64,000 nucleotides of DNA, taken from the NCBI RefSeq assembly GCF_032999765.1, contig NZ_CP136051.1, positions 3,448,417-3,512,416 of the forward strand. Direction: 5' to 3'. The translations under genes were made by a program, and so were the position numbers. Positions 35,101 through 43,918 of this stretch are shown here, piece after piece (the first letter of the stretch is position 1; every line of letters starts with the position of its first letter). The notes below the pieces were generated by a model. That model ran no database searches and had not been told where the DNA came from. It saw only the letters and a list, made by a program, of their open reading frames with translations. The stretch is from Imperialibacter roseus (GTDB taxonomy: Bacteria > Bacteroidota > Bacteroidia > Cytophagales > Cyclobacteriaceae).

Positions 35101-36304
35101 CTATCACACGGCCTACCTGAAGGCGAATTACCCGGCAGAGTATATGTCGGCGGTGCTCACTCACAACCAGAGCAGCATCGAAAAGGTGTCGTTCTTCATG
35201 GAAGAGTGCCGCAACCTGGGGCTTCCTGTGTTGGGCCCTCACGTGAATGAATCGAGGGTGAACTTTGCGGTTAACAAAAAGGGGGAAATTCGCTTCGGTC
35301 TCGGTGCCATTAAAGGGGCTGGGGAGGCCGCAGTTCAGTCTATCATAGAAGAAAGGGAGAAAAACGGCCCCTTCCAGGACATCTGGGACTTCGGTGTGCG
35401 GGTGGTGAAAAACGGCTTTAACAAGAAAACCTTTGAATGCCTGGCCATGTCGGGAGCCTTTGACTGTTTTGAAGAATATCACCGCCGGCAGTACCTCGAA
35501 GCGGCAGACGGCGAGTCGACACTGGTCGAGCTCATTACCAAGTATTCGCAGCGACTTCAGCAGGAGGCAGCCAGCGATCAGGTGTCACTTTTCGGCGGTT
35601 CCGGACAAGTAGAGGTGCCAAAACCACGAATACCCGATATCGAACCCTTTGGCGACATCAGGAAGCTGAACATAGAAAAAGAAGTGGTGGGACTATATAT
35701 ATCGGGGCACCCGCTCGATCAGTTCAGCTTTGAAATGAAACACTTCTGCAACACCACGTTAACTGACCTCAAGAATGACGAGAGTCTCGCCAACGGTGGT
35801 ATTATCAGACTTGGCGGCATTGTAAGTGGTATTAACCACCGCACAACCAAAAAAGGCAATCCATTCGGTGTTCTGACCTTGGAAGACTATTCCGACTCCT
35901 ACGAGTTCTTCATGTTTTCTGACACCTATGTCAAGTTCAAGCAGTTCTACATGGTGGGCTGGTACCTGTTTATTGAGGGTTTTATGCAACCATCCAAATT
36001 TCGTGTAGGGGAACTTGAGTTTAAAATCAGCGAAATTCAGTTACTGAATGACATCAGAGACAAAATGGCTAAGGGACTTATCCTGAAGCTGGATGTTAAT
36101 AACCTCACCGAGCAGATGATTGACGAACTGCACCAAATGGCAATAGATCATGCCGGTTCCTGTCCGCTCAAGGTGGTGGTGCAAGACCCCTCGGAAAACA
36201 TTTCGCTGGAACTATTCTCCCGAAAGCTGCAAGTAGAGCCCAAAGGCGAGTTGATCAAACAGCTGGACGCCGTTGGTGATCTCGAATATGAGGTGATGAC
36301 TTGA
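32123..36304 (+). CDS. dnaE: DNA polymerase III alpha subunit with N-terminal DnaQ-like exonuclease
   Basis: The 1393-aa protein joins two activities. Residues 1-200 are a DEDDh proofreading exonuclease: FDTETTGLP, GHNIEFDINI, and HDAAYDVAATTK. A PHP domain follows from about 235 (HLHVHSQFSILPATADI, with the HxH metal pair kept). The C-family polymerase has catalytic Asp residues in LPDIDIDFDDEGRG (about 635-648), and AMNALYRPGPLEYIP and KSHSTCYSVVAYHTAYLK match DnaE. An OB fold is near 1225-1300. It is the replicative polymerase with proofreading in one chain. Confidence 0.95.
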   Translation: MYLIFDTETTGLPQNYNAPLTDLDNWPRVVQIAWQLHDASGKLVSNNNLIVKPEGFEIPFNAEKIHGISTKRALEEGLPLEDVLQQFNEDLARCEVVVGHNIEFDINIMGCEYLRKEIESPLTSLKSIDTKNESTEYCAIPGGRGGKFKWPTLTELHKKLFGVGFDEAHDAAYDVAATTKCFFGLITEKVIKPLDGADPASIVYEEPKLEAANFAQKEDKDKTPGKAVAVDIKGPFCHLHVHSQFSILPATADIKKLVSKAKEYDMPAVALTDLGNMFGAFKFVREAHAQGIKPIVGCEFYVSEDRKTRKFTKDNPDRMTQQVLLAKNKDGYHNLIKLSSLGYMEGLYGLYPRIDKELIKQYSKNVIALSGNLSSEIPNTILNQGESQGEELFKWWVEVFGDDFYVELIRHGLPEENHVNDVLLGLAAKYNTKVIAANDVFYTEKADADAHDILLCVKDGQVQSTPKGAGRGNRFGFPNDQFYFKSEEEMKKLFADVPEAIENIGGLLEKIESYKLDRNVLLPAFPIPEGFETEDDYLRHLTMEGAKKRYNEITPEIQERLDFELETIKKTGYPGYFLIVQDFTSEARKMGVSVGPGRGSAAGSAVAYCIGITNVDPIKYDLLFERFLNPDRVSLPDIDIDFDDEGRGKIIEWVVNKYGKNQVAQIITYGTMAAKSSIRDSARVMELPLSDADILAKLVPERPGTSLTQAFREVPELMAFKNGKDLKAQVLQKAAVIEGTVRNTGIHACGIIITPDDLTNHVPVSTAKDSDLLVTQFDNSVVESAGMLKMDFLGLKTLSIIKTAIENIRLRHGITIDPDEIPLDDAKTFELYQKGQTNGTFQFESPGMQKHLRNLKPDRLEDLIAMNALYRPGPLEYIPNFIARKLGKEVIAYDLPEMEDNLKETYGITVYQEQVMLLSQKLADFTKGEADVLRKAMGKKQREVLDKMKGKFVEGATKKGHPKDKLDKIWKDWEAFAQYAFNKSHSTCYSVVAYHTAYLKANYPAEYMSAVLTHNQSSIEKVSFFMEECRNLGLPVLGPHVNESRVNFAVNKKGEIRFGLGAIKGAGEAAVQSIIEEREKNGPFQDIWDFGVRVVKNGFNKKTFECLAMSGAFDCFEEYHRRQYLEAADGESTLVELITKYSQRLQQEAASDQVSLFGGSGQVEVPKPRIPDIEPFGDIRKLNIEKEVVGLYISGHPLDQFSFEMKHFCNTTLTDLKNDESLANGGIIRLGGIVSGINHRTTKKGNPFGVLTLEDYSDSYEFFMFSDTYVKFKQFYMVGWYLFIEGFMQPSKFRVGELEFKISEIQLLNDIRDKMAKGLILKLDVNNLTEQMIDELHQMAIDHAGSCPLKVVVQDPSENISLELFSRKLQVEPKGELIKQLDAVGDLEYEVMT

Positions 36305-36403
36305 GAAATTGCTGATTTGAAGATTTTAGATTGCTGGTTCACTCAATCGGCCACCCACAATCTCAAACCCTCGCTTTGTCCGCAAGCATACATATTAAGA
36401 TTT

Positions 36404-36439
36404 TTTGAAGGGGATGTAGAACTTATTGATCTATATTTG
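36404..36439 (+). promoter_or_regulatory. Candidate trxA promoter (TTTG, 24 nt, TATATTTG)
   Basis: TTTG at 36404-36407 and TATATTTG at 36432-36439 resemble the Bacteroidota -33/-7 pair. The spacing of 24 nt is at the long end. The ATG is 37 nt downstream. Confidence 0.45.
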
Positions 36440-36476
36440 TGTAAGGTATTCAGCAATTACAAAAATTATACATACA

Positions 36477-36800
36477 ATGGGTAAAGCAATAGAAGTAACT
36501 GACGCTAATTTCGAGGAGATCATTAGCTCAGACAAACCCGTTCTGGTTGACTTTTGGGCAGAATGGTGTGGGCCTTGTAAAATGATCGGGCCAATAGTTG
36601 AGGAGCTGGCTGGTGATTTTGAAGGCAAAGCCGTTATCGCCAAAATGGACGTGGACATGAATCCACAGGTACCCGCTAAGTTTGGCATCCGCAGCATTCC
36701 CACCCTTTTGGTTTTCAAAAATGGCCAGGTGGTTGACAAGCAAATTGGTGCAGTTCCAAAATCAGTATTGAACCAGAAAATTCAAGCTCAGCTAGCCTAA
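36477..36800 (+). CDS. trxA: Thioredoxin
   Basis: I chose the ATG at 36477 (107 aa) because MGKAIEVTDANFEEII is a standard thioredoxin N-terminus; the frame opens upstream at 36426 without family support. The active site WAEWCGPCKMIGP (Cys about 33 and 36) and the cis-Pro SIPTLLVF are intact. It reduces protein disulfides and could serve the Tpx of this window. Confidence 0.97.
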   Translation: MGKAIEVTDANFEEIISSDKPVLVDFWAEWCGPCKMIGPIVEELAGDFEGKAVIAKMDVDMNPQVPAKFGIRSIPTLLVFKNGQVVDKQIGAVPKSVLNQKIQAQLA

Positions 36801-36827
36801 TCAGCAACTGAGAAATAAAAATAGAGA

Positions 36828-36853
36828 GGCTACCTGAAAGGGTGGCCTTTTCT
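36828..36853 (+). terminator. Intrinsic terminator after trxA
   Basis: GGCTACC and GGTGGCC form a 7-bp stem with one wobble pair around a 6-nt loop, and TTTTCTC follows. Confidence 0.75.
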
Positions 36854-36930
36854 CGTTATAAAGAAAAGCAGGTGAAACCTGCCTTGTTTTCCTTTTTCTT
36901 TAATTTTGTACATTAGTTGAAAATTACGCC

Positions 36931-37167
36931 ATGGGTTTCGAAACAATTGATATAAAAGATTCTACAGGCACTCAGCTGATTGGAATACCCGAGAGCCTTA
37001 AGATTAATGACAATAAGGCCTACCTCAAAAAGGTTGGCAATGTGTTGTATATTATCCCTTTCCACGATCCTTGGAAGAGCTTGATTGATAGTGTGAATGA
37101 GTTTTCCGATGACTTCATGATCGAGAGAGATCAACCAATTGAACAAAAAAGGGAAACATTTGATTGA
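36931..37167 (+). CDS. AbrB/VapB-type antitoxin
   Basis: The 78-aa protein has the AbrB-like swapped-hairpin DNA-binding shape: DSTGTQLIGIPESLKINDNK, then an acidic tail that binds the toxin. Its TGA overlaps the ATG of the following VapC-type gene by 1 nt. TAATTTTG at 36901-36908 is a plausible -7 element. Confidence 0.75.
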   Translation: MGFETIDIKDSTGTQLIGIPESLKINDNKAYLKKVGNVLYIIPFHDPWKSLIDSVNEFSDDFMIERDQPIEQKRETFD

Positions 37168-37562
37168 TGTATATTCTCGATACGAATATTTGCATCTAAA
37201 TAATCAAACAAAAGCCCCTTCATGTTTTTGAACGATTTCGATCTATTTCCCTAGGCGAAATTGGGATTTCTTCCATAACCCTATCTGAACTGAACTATGG
37301 AGTAATGAAAAGTGCATTACCCGAGAAAAATAAGCTTGCCCTTGCTCAATTTCTTGTCCCACTAGAAATCCTTCCATTTAATGAAGATGCCGCCATAGCT
37401 TATGGCAGAATAAGAGCAGACCTTGAAAACAAAGGGACTCCCATCGGCCCTCTAGATACCCTCATCGCAGCTCACGCACTCAGCCTGGATCAGACACTTG
37501 TAACAAATAATGAGAAAGAGTTTCCGAGAGTCATTTCCCTCAAAATAGAAAACTGGGCTTGA
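37167..37562 (+). pseudogene. VapC-type PIN-domain toxin with in-frame stop at codon 11
   Basis: The frame begins MYILDTNICI and then hits TAA at 37197-37199, where homologues usually carry Tyr. The same frame continues unbroken to 37562 with the rest of a PIN RNase: SSITLSELNYG (acidic residue), GPLDTLIAAHAL (acidic residues) and LVTNNEKEF. Total length about 131 codons is normal for VapC. A single base change explains the loss. A shorter restart at the ATG 37305 would lack the first catalytic Asp. Confidence 0.85.
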
Positions 37563-37747
37563 GTGATATAAAGCACAACAGAATTGCCTATGAAAGTAAA
37601 AAAGACCACTACTAAAAAAGCTGGCTCTTTTTTGCCCGGTGACATTATTTTACACTCCGCCCAGCAAGTCTTTGGTTGACTGTTACCTTTGAACGTCTTT
37701 CTTTGCGAATTAGACGACCAACACCCTACAAGCGACCTGCCGGATTT

Positions 37748-39973
37748 ATGCGCAAAACCGTACTTACGTTCATCTTTGGACATCTATTTTTTCTGGACGC
37801 CACCTGCCAGGAAGCCAACGAAAAGAAAAACACAGCATTTCAATCTAAGTATCAGCTCCGTATTGAACGAGCCAAAGACCCCATCGTTCTCGACGGCGAG
37901 CTTAACGAAAGCAGCTGGCAAACTGCCGATGTGGCGACAGACTTCTGGATGAAGTTTCCCAGAGACGACCAGCAGGCGCCACGGCAAACAGAAATGCGGG
38001 CCACTTATGACGATAAATTTCTCTACGTTAGCGCCGTGTGTTACGACACCAGTTACTATGTGGTGCAAACACTCAAAAGGGACATCAGGTACTTCGATGG
38101 TGATGGTATTGCCGTAGTGATAGACCCTGTCAATAAAAAAACCAATGGCTTCTTTTTTGGTGTAAGCCCCATGAATGTACAGGCTGAAGACCTGCTGGCC
38201 GCCAGCTCCAACAACCTCAACTTTAGCTGGGACAACAAATGGTTCTCAGAAGTAACCCGGCACGAAGACCGCTGGATAGTAGAAATGGCCATCCCGTTCA
38301 AAACACTTCGATTTGAAGCCAACAGCGGTGAGTGGGGCATCAACTTCATCCGCAACGACCTGAAGGCCAACCAATACCATGCCTGGACCAATATCCCAGT
38401 CAACTTCGATGGTTATGATTTGGGCTATACGGGACTGATGGTATGGGACAAAGCACCCGATCCTGTAAAAACCAATATATCGGTGATCCCTTTCATCACC
38501 GGAGGGATCAACAATAACCGGGAGGAAGAAACGCCCGTCACCTCAACTGATCTGGCAGGCGGACTTGACGCCAAAATTGGTGTTACCTCCTCCCTCAACC
38601 TGGATCTCACCGTGTTGCCGGATTTTTCTCAGATTGAGGTAGACGTACAACAAACCAACCTGACGAGGTTTAGCCTCAACTATCCCGAAAGGCGAACCTT
38701 TTTTCTGGAAAATGCCGACTTGTTTACAGGTTTCGGAGGTGGCCCCAACCGTCCTTTCTTTTCCCGCCGGATAGGACTCGACGAAAACGCTCAACCCATC
38801 CCCATTCTTGCTGGTGCCAGGCTTAGCGGCAACCTCACGCAGCGCATGCGGGTGGGTATCATGAATATTCAAACCAGAGCAACAGACGATACTGAAGCGC
38901 AAAATTACACCGCCATTGCTGTCAATCAGCGAGTCTTCGGCCGGTCGCTTGTGAAGGGCTACTTTCATAACCGGCAGAGTTTTACTGATGATGGTGGCAC
39001 TGATAAAACTAACTATGGCAGAAATGGTGGCCTTGGGTTCGATTATTCCAACATATCGGGTTCGTTAACCGGTACGGGGCTTGTGAGCGTATCAGAAAAA
39101 CCGGGCGCTGGTGTTTCTTACTCACAGCACTATACTGCCGGGTACAACGACAGGCATTGGTCGCTATTTGCAGACTATATTTCTGTTCCAACGGATTTTT
39201 ATGCCGACATGGGCTTCATTCCAAGGCTGGAGAATTATGATGCGCTACGGGACACTGTTATCAGGCTGGGGTTTGAACATATATATAGTCAAGGCAGCTA
39301 CACCATTCGGCCAACCAATGGAGGGAAAATCAACTCTCACGAGATTTCAGCCAGCAACGTAGTGGACTGGAACCCGGACTGGTCGCTTAACGAACGGGTA
39401 ACCGAATTAGGGTATGAATTAAGATTTCAAAACACCTCCGGGGTTGAGATCGGAGTCAATAACAACGACGTAAGACTGCTATTTTCCACTGCCTTCATCG
39501 ACGCCACTCCTCTGCCTCCGGCGACGTATAATTTTAGCCAAATAGGGATCGCTTACAAGTCCGACGAAAGAAAGAAACTGGCATTTTCTGCTGAGACGGC
39601 TGTCGGTGGGTTCTACAATGGCGAAATCAAAAGCTATCAAGCTGAAATCATTTACAGAGTTCAACCCTGGGGCAATTTTTCACTAGGCTTTGAGCAAAAT
39701 GAGTTAGACTTTCCTGAAGGCTACGGCAACGCAAGCATCAGCCTATTTAGCCAGCGGTCAGAAATCAATTTCTCCAATAGCCTTTTCTGGATAACTTTCT
39801 TCCAGTACAACACCCAGAGAAACAACTTCAACATCAACAGCAGGCTTCAGTGGAGATACAAGCCAATGTCGGATTTCTATTTGGTTTACACGGATAACTA
39901 TTTTGCGGATCCGTTCCTTATGACCAAAAGCAAAGCCATCGTATTTAAGCTCAACTACTGGTTTACTCTATAA
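37748..39973 (+). CDS. DUF5916 outer-membrane-associated protein with CBM9-like domain
   Basis: I chose the ATG at 37748 (741 aa), which starts a signal peptide (MRKTVLTFIFGHLFFLDATC, cut near TCQ). A carbohydrate-binding family 9-like domain spans about residues 40-240 (PIVLDGELNESSWQTADVAT, VEMAIPFKTLRF). The rest is beta-strand-rich with alternating aromatic residues and ends WFTL, like an outer-membrane barrel. LNYPERRTFFLENADLFTGF is the family signature. Function is not known. Confidence 0.87.
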   Translation: MRKTVLTFIFGHLFFLDATCQEANEKKNTAFQSKYQLRIERAKDPIVLDGELNESSWQTADVATDFWMKFPRDDQQAPRQTEMRATYDDKFLYVSAVCYDTSYYVVQTLKRDIRYFDGDGIAVVIDPVNKKTNGFFFGVSPMNVQAEDLLAASSNNLNFSWDNKWFSEVTRHEDRWIVEMAIPFKTLRFEANSGEWGINFIRNDLKANQYHAWTNIPVNFDGYDLGYTGLMVWDKAPDPVKTNISVIPFITGGINNNREEETPVTSTDLAGGLDAKIGVTSSLNLDLTVLPDFSQIEVDVQQTNLTRFSLNYPERRTFFLENADLFTGFGGGPNRPFFSRRIGLDENAQPIPILAGARLSGNLTQRMRVGIMNIQTRATDDTEAQNYTAIAVNQRVFGRSLVKGYFHNRQSFTDDGGTDKTNYGRNGGLGFDYSNISGSLTGTGLVSVSEKPGAGVSYSQHYTAGYNDRHWSLFADYISVPTDFYADMGFIPRLENYDALRDTVIRLGFEHIYSQGSYTIRPTNGGKINSHEISASNVVDWNPDWSLNERVTELGYELRFQNTSGVEIGVNNNDVRLLFSTAFIDATPLPPATYNFSQIGIAYKSDERKKLAFSAETAVGGFYNGEIKSYQAEIIYRVQPWGNFSLGFEQNELDFPEGYGNASISLFSQRSEINFSNSLFWITFFQYNTQRNNFNINSRLQWRYKPMSDFYLVYTDNYFADPFLMTKSKAIVFKLNYWFTL

Positions 39974-40003
39974 TCAATTGTCAAAACGTTTAAATTTTCT
40001 GCA

Positions 40004-40414
40004 ATGAAAAAACTTCTCTCCAGCTCAATCAACGAAAACTATGTATCACTTGGCCTCCTCGTTCTCAGGCTGTTTTCGGGTGCATTTATGTTAACGCATG
40101 GCTTCGGTAAGTTTCAACGCCTGTTTTCGGGCGGGGAAATCCGTTTCATGGATTTCATGGGCCTTGGGCCAACCATCTCTTTGTCGCTCGCCGTGTTTGC
40201 CGAGTTTCTCTGCGCCATCCTCATCATGCTGGGTGCTGCCACACGCCTGGCCGCAATCCCGCTCATAGTAACGATGACAACCGCCGGATTTGTGGCTCAC
40301 GCTGCCGACCCCTTTGGCACCAAAGAAAAGCCGCTGCTGTTTTTGGTCATTTTCGTGTCTTTGCTGATCATGGGAGGCGGCAAATACTCCGTGGACAAGT
40401 TGATTGGCAAGTAG
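40004..40414 (+). CDS. DoxX family membrane protein
   Basis: The 136-aa protein has four membrane helices with the DoxX pattern (LLVLRLFSGAFMLTHGFGKF, FAEFLCAILIMLGAATRLAA). Family members are linked to redox or thiosulfate metabolism in some species, but most are uncharacterised. It is 30 bp downstream of the DUF5916 gene. Confidence 0.88.
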   Translation: MKKLLSSSINENYVSLGLLVLRLFSGAFMLTHGFGKFQRLFSGGEIRFMDFMGLGPTISLSLAVFAEFLCAILIMLGAATRLAAIPLIVTMTTAGFVAHAADPFGTKEKPLLFLVIFVSLLIMGGGKYSVDKLIGK

Positions 40415-40530
40415 CACTTTCGCAACAATAGCTCAATTAAAGTGGGGCTTCCATAAAAAGTAAGTGAACGTCGATTTTATAAAACTTTCTTAAGTGAAAT
40501 GTATAATTTCACCCCCAAAAGTGAACTGAT

Positions 40531-41073
40531 ATGAAGTTAACCGCACGAAACACCCACAGGGACATCGCCTATTTCTACATTGGGCTCATCATTGCCTTCT
40601 CTTTTTCAGGCATTTTCCTTAACCACCGGAGAGTTTGGCACCCAAGCCGGGTAAAGTATACGTCGCAAGAAATAAGTATGACACCGACAAGCGCCAACGC
40701 TGTGAACGATGAGTTCATCAAATCGTTCACCGAAAGTCAGGCCATTGATGACCAGCTTCGCAGGTACAGCATGGATGGAAACACGCTGAGAATATCTTAC
40801 GGCACTCAGGATGTGACAATGGACGTGACCACGGGCAAGGGAAAGCTGGAAAAGTATATGACCACACCGCTTCTAGGTCAAATGACCAAGCTCCATGTTG
40901 ACACGAGTGACTTCTGGATCTACTACTCCGACATATTTGGGGTGGCCATGCTTGTGATCGCTTTTACAGGGATGTTCATTGTGAAAGGCGACAAAAGTTT
41001 TAGAAAAAGAGGCTGGAAACTGGCCGCCATTGGGCTCTTGTTTCCTTTGATTTTTCTCTTCTTACTGGGCTAA
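40531..41073 (+). CDS. PepSY-associated transmembrane protein
   Basis: The 180-aa protein has one N-terminal helix (IAYFYIGLIIAFSFSGIFLN), a short extracytoplasmic PepSY-like domain (about 60-120), and two C-terminal helices. Homologues often accompany iron or redox genes, but no such neighbour is present here. A TIR-bearing repeat element begins 20 bp after its stop. Confidence 0.8.
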   Translation: MKLTARNTHRDIAYFYIGLIIAFSFSGIFLNHRRVWHPSRVKYTSQEISMTPTSANAVNDEFIKSFTESQAIDDQLRRYSMDGNTLRISYGTQDVTMDVTTGKGKLEKYMTTPLLGQMTKLHVDTSDFWIYYSDIFGVAMLVIAFTGMFIVKGDKSFRKRGWKLAAIGLLFPLIFLFLLG

Positions 41074-41093
41074 AAAGAGGATCCATGTCATGA

Positions 41094-41367
41094 AAAGAGG
41101 CTGCCTCAAAAGGCCTATTGCTGACGTAATTGTCACATTGAGACCTAACATTTTTGGCAAACCGCACCAATTGAGATGACGTGATTCGAAAAATTCAAAA
41201 GAATGTGTCAGATTGAGCTCCGTCGAAATCCACATTCTTTAAAAAACTCATTAACACGTCATCGGTAGCCCGTCGAAATGCTCTTTAGGACTAATAACAA
41301 GGTTTCGACACCGACGTGGAACGAGCTCAACCTGACATCCAGTTGGGACTTTTGAGACAGCCTCTTT
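41094..41367. repeat. 274-bp ORF-less element with 19-bp terminal inverted repeats (MITE-like)
   Basis: The end AAAGAGGCTGCCTCAAAAG (41094-41112) and the reverse complement of 41349-41367 differ at one of 19 positions. The interior has no frame of note and repeats wording of the TGTCAnnTTGAG ... GTCGAA kind found also at 16303-16369. It almost fills the gap between two convergent genes. Target-site duplications were not obvious. Confidence 0.75.
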
Positions 41368-41387
41368 AGCTTTTCAGAGTGCCCAGA

Positions 41388-43472
41388 CTAGTTACCCTCT
41401 GCTATCACCAGAAACTCTACTCTTCGATTGAGCTCCCGTCCCTCCAACTCCTGATCATTACTAGCCATAGGTTTAGTTTCTCCATATCCCTTGGCTACGA
41501 TCCGGTTGGCAGCAATGCCCCTTCCTACAAGATGCTTCTTGATTGACTCCGCCCTGTTTTGCGAAATAACCATATTGATCTTCTCTCCGCCAAAATTATC
41601 AGTGTGACCAGCCACCTCAATTACCAGACTTTCATCTTTTCGCATTAAAGACAACACCTCATCCAACAGCGGCTGGTAGTCAGAAGAGAAATAGACTTTG
41701 GTGTTTTCAAAATAAACATTTGGTCTTACCAGCTTGCGGATAGCTTCTTTGTATTTGTGGCTATGAGCCTGAGTGTCGCTACCAGCGGCGGCGGTAGCGC
41801 TTGTTCCTGTGCTGCCACTACCTGAGTTTCCAGCTCCACCCTCATTAATCAGCGCCACAACTGCCTTTTCCTTACTGGCAATAAGGTAGTCCGTATCGGC
41901 CTGCTCAGGCATTTTCACGTCGATGTTGCTCAGGGTGAACATCTCCTCTGTTTGCTCTCCCCCGATAACAAAATTCCTGGTAAGTGTGGTCGCCAAACCA
42001 CCCGTCGCCTTTATCTGGAGGCTATTGTTATAAATCATATTTTCGTCGGCATCAAAAATCTCAACTACGAAAATCTCGTCAGCAATAATCTCGTTCCCGT
42101 AGGCGCCAGACTCCCCCGTAAAACTGGTGAACGACTCATCGTAATAGCTCGAAGGGTGAAACTTGATCTGGCAGTCGACGCACGGCATACCTGTGGCCCC
42201 GTCAGTAATCACACCCTTTATGTTGACCTTCTCAATGGCCCAGAAGTAATAGATATCGAAAGCCCCCATACCGTGTATGCGATCCGACGAAAAATACCCC
42301 TCCTCGCCATCCACCTTCATTTTAAAGTTGAGCTCATTATCGGGGGAGTTAATGGGAAACCCCATATTCACTGGTGCACCCCACGCCTTCGTGGTTTCGT
42401 CAAATGTTGAACTAAATACATCGTACCCTCCAACAAACCCAATCCGATCTGAGCTGAAATACAAGGTATTTCCGTCGACACTCAAATAAGGGCTAAGCTC
42501 ATCAAAAGTGGAGTTTACACTACCAGGCAATAGCGTCGGCTCACTCCATTTCGCTGTTTCCGGATCTTTTCTTGACTCAAAAAGGTCAAAATCCTTGCCT
42601 TTCTTTCCATCGTTGGAAGCAAATATTACCCGATCCTCTTTGGGGTTGATGAAAAAATGAGAATGGACATGGGCGTTAGACAACGTGGCATCAAACTCGG
42701 CTGGGACTGTCCACTGACCGTCCTTTTGCTCACTATAAAAGAGGCGCCCCCCCTTTTTTCGGTCAAAAACAAACAGCTTTCCGTCTTCATTCACCACTTC
42801 CAGGTTGGCATTTTCATACTCAAAGTCTCCCAGTATCGGAACCTGCGTTGGCTTTTCCCAGCTAGACTCTCCAAACTTAGTATGATACACCCTGAATACA
42901 TCATCTCTACCTTCTCTGGAGCGTGAGGAAAAAAACAGCAATTCATCGTTGCCACTAAAAAATACCGGAGAAAGGTCGTTTTGCTCGGAGTTGACACCGG
43001 GAACAAGCCTAATCTCGAAATCATCAGGATTCCTCAGGTATTTCAGCAGCCATTCCGCATCAGTAAAAAACCGCTTGGTTTCGTCGACTATCTCCTCACT
43101 CTTCTTTGCTCTCAGATCTAAGAAAATTTGGAAGTGTTTGATAGCATGCTGGGCGTCATAATTGCCAAAGTAAATTCTACCAAGCCAGTAAGAGAAGAAT
43201 TTGTCTTTTTTCCCCTGAATATCGTCCAATTCTAATAATTCATCTATCGGCTTGCCTCTGCCATCGGTAAGGAAGTGACTAATAAGATAGTGGTACTTTG
43301 CTTTGGTTTGTTTAGGGTCTATTTCTAGTATCTCTTTGTATTTTTCCCGAGCCAAAACGAAGTTTTCCTGATAAAAAATCTTTTCCGCATCACGAAGCAT
43401 TTTATCCACGTTTTGAGCGGATGCGGTAAAATATATGGCGATTAGTACAAAAGAAAGAAACAATCGAGGCAT
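41388..43472 (-). CDS. PorE-like OmpA protein with TPR and beta-propeller domains
   Basis: The 694-aa protein has a signal peptide (cut at ASA-Q), TPR helices (about 20-130), WD40-like PD40 repeats (DELLFFSSRSREG, DRVIFASNDGKKG, NTLYFSSDRIGFVGGYDVF; about 155-420), a carboxypeptidase-regulatory-like domain (about 425-500) and a C-terminal OmpA domain (VEVAGHTDNFGG-type, NRRVEFLV). This order is that of PorE, which links type IX secretion to peptidoglycan. Paralogues exist in these genomes, so the exact role is not certain. Confidence 0.88.
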   Translation of the reverse strand: MPRLFLSFVLIAIYFTASAQNVDKMLRDAEKIFYQENFVLAREKYKEILEIDPKQTKAKYHYLISHFLTDGRGKPIDELLELDDIQGKKDKFFSYWLGRIYFGNYDAQHAIKHFQIFLDLRAKKSEEIVDETKRFFTDAEWLLKYLRNPDDFEIRLVPGVNSEQNDLSPVFFSGNDELLFFSSRSREGRDDVFRVYHTKFGESSWEKPTQVPILGDFEYENANLEVVNEDGKLFVFDRKKGGRLFYSEQKDGQWTVPAEFDATLSNAHVHSHFFINPKEDRVIFASNDGKKGKDFDLFESRKDPETAKWSEPTLLPGSVNSTFDELSPYLSVDGNTLYFSSDRIGFVGGYDVFSSTFDETTKAWGAPVNMGFPINSPDNELNFKMKVDGEEGYFSSDRIHGMGAFDIYYFWAIEKVNIKGVITDGATGMPCVDCQIKFHPSSYYDESFTSFTGESGAYGNEIIADEIFVVEIFDADENMIYNNSLQIKATGGLATTLTRNFVIGGEQTEEMFTLSNIDVKMPEQADTDYLIASKEKAVVALINEGGAGNSGSGSTGTSATAAAGSDTQAHSHKYKEAIRKLVRPNVYFENTKVYFSSDYQPLLDEVLSLMRKDESLVIEVAGHTDNFGGEKINMVISQNRAESIKKHLVGRGIAANRIVAKGYGETKPMASNDQELEGRELNRRVEFLVIAEGN

Positions 43473-43490
43473 GGTGTCGAACTAAGGGTC

Positions 43491-43527
43491 TTGTTAAACA
43501 ATCACTGGTTTTGTGATTGTTACAAGT
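43491..43527. promoter_or_regulatory. Dyad ahead of the PorE-like gene
   Basis: AACAATCAC and GTGATTGTT pair perfectly around a 7-nt loop, with CTTGT and ACAAG extending the stem outside a small bulge. It lies 19 nt upstream of the start of the PorE-like gene, so it could be an operator or a 5' leader hairpin. Confidence 0.55.
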
Positions 43528-43918
43528 CAATTACACAAATAATACAATAAGATAAAGCCGCCGGCTGCCAGGCAATCACTTGCATGCCAAGTGAAACCTC
43601 GCCAAACTAGCTGGTTTTGAGCAAAAAAAAACTACTGTTTGGAGTAATCCGGCCTTCTCAGTTGCCTACATCCCTAGTTGGTGAAGCTATAAAATATCTT
43701 TCAATAATGAAAAACACCGAAATATAACATTACTAACACATACATAGCAACTTATCGGCCAATTGAGGCGGTAAATTCTACTTTGGGTGGTCAACATTCA
43801 CTTCTAAACATCATTTCATTTCCTCCCAAATATCGATAAAAGCCTACCAATCGTCTAAAGCTTCCCCGGCCCGGAGCCATCAGGCCTTACATTTGATCAT
43901 CCATAAAACGACAAAACC
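43528..43918. other. Long intergenic region ahead of the exopolysaccharide locus
   Basis: No gene is visible here. It holds a perfect 7-bp palindrome with 5-nt loop (TCACTTG ... CAAGTGA, 43576-43594) and, close to the downstream gene, TACATTTG (43888-43895), which fits the -7 consensus 23 nt before the ATG at 43919. Confidence 0.5.
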
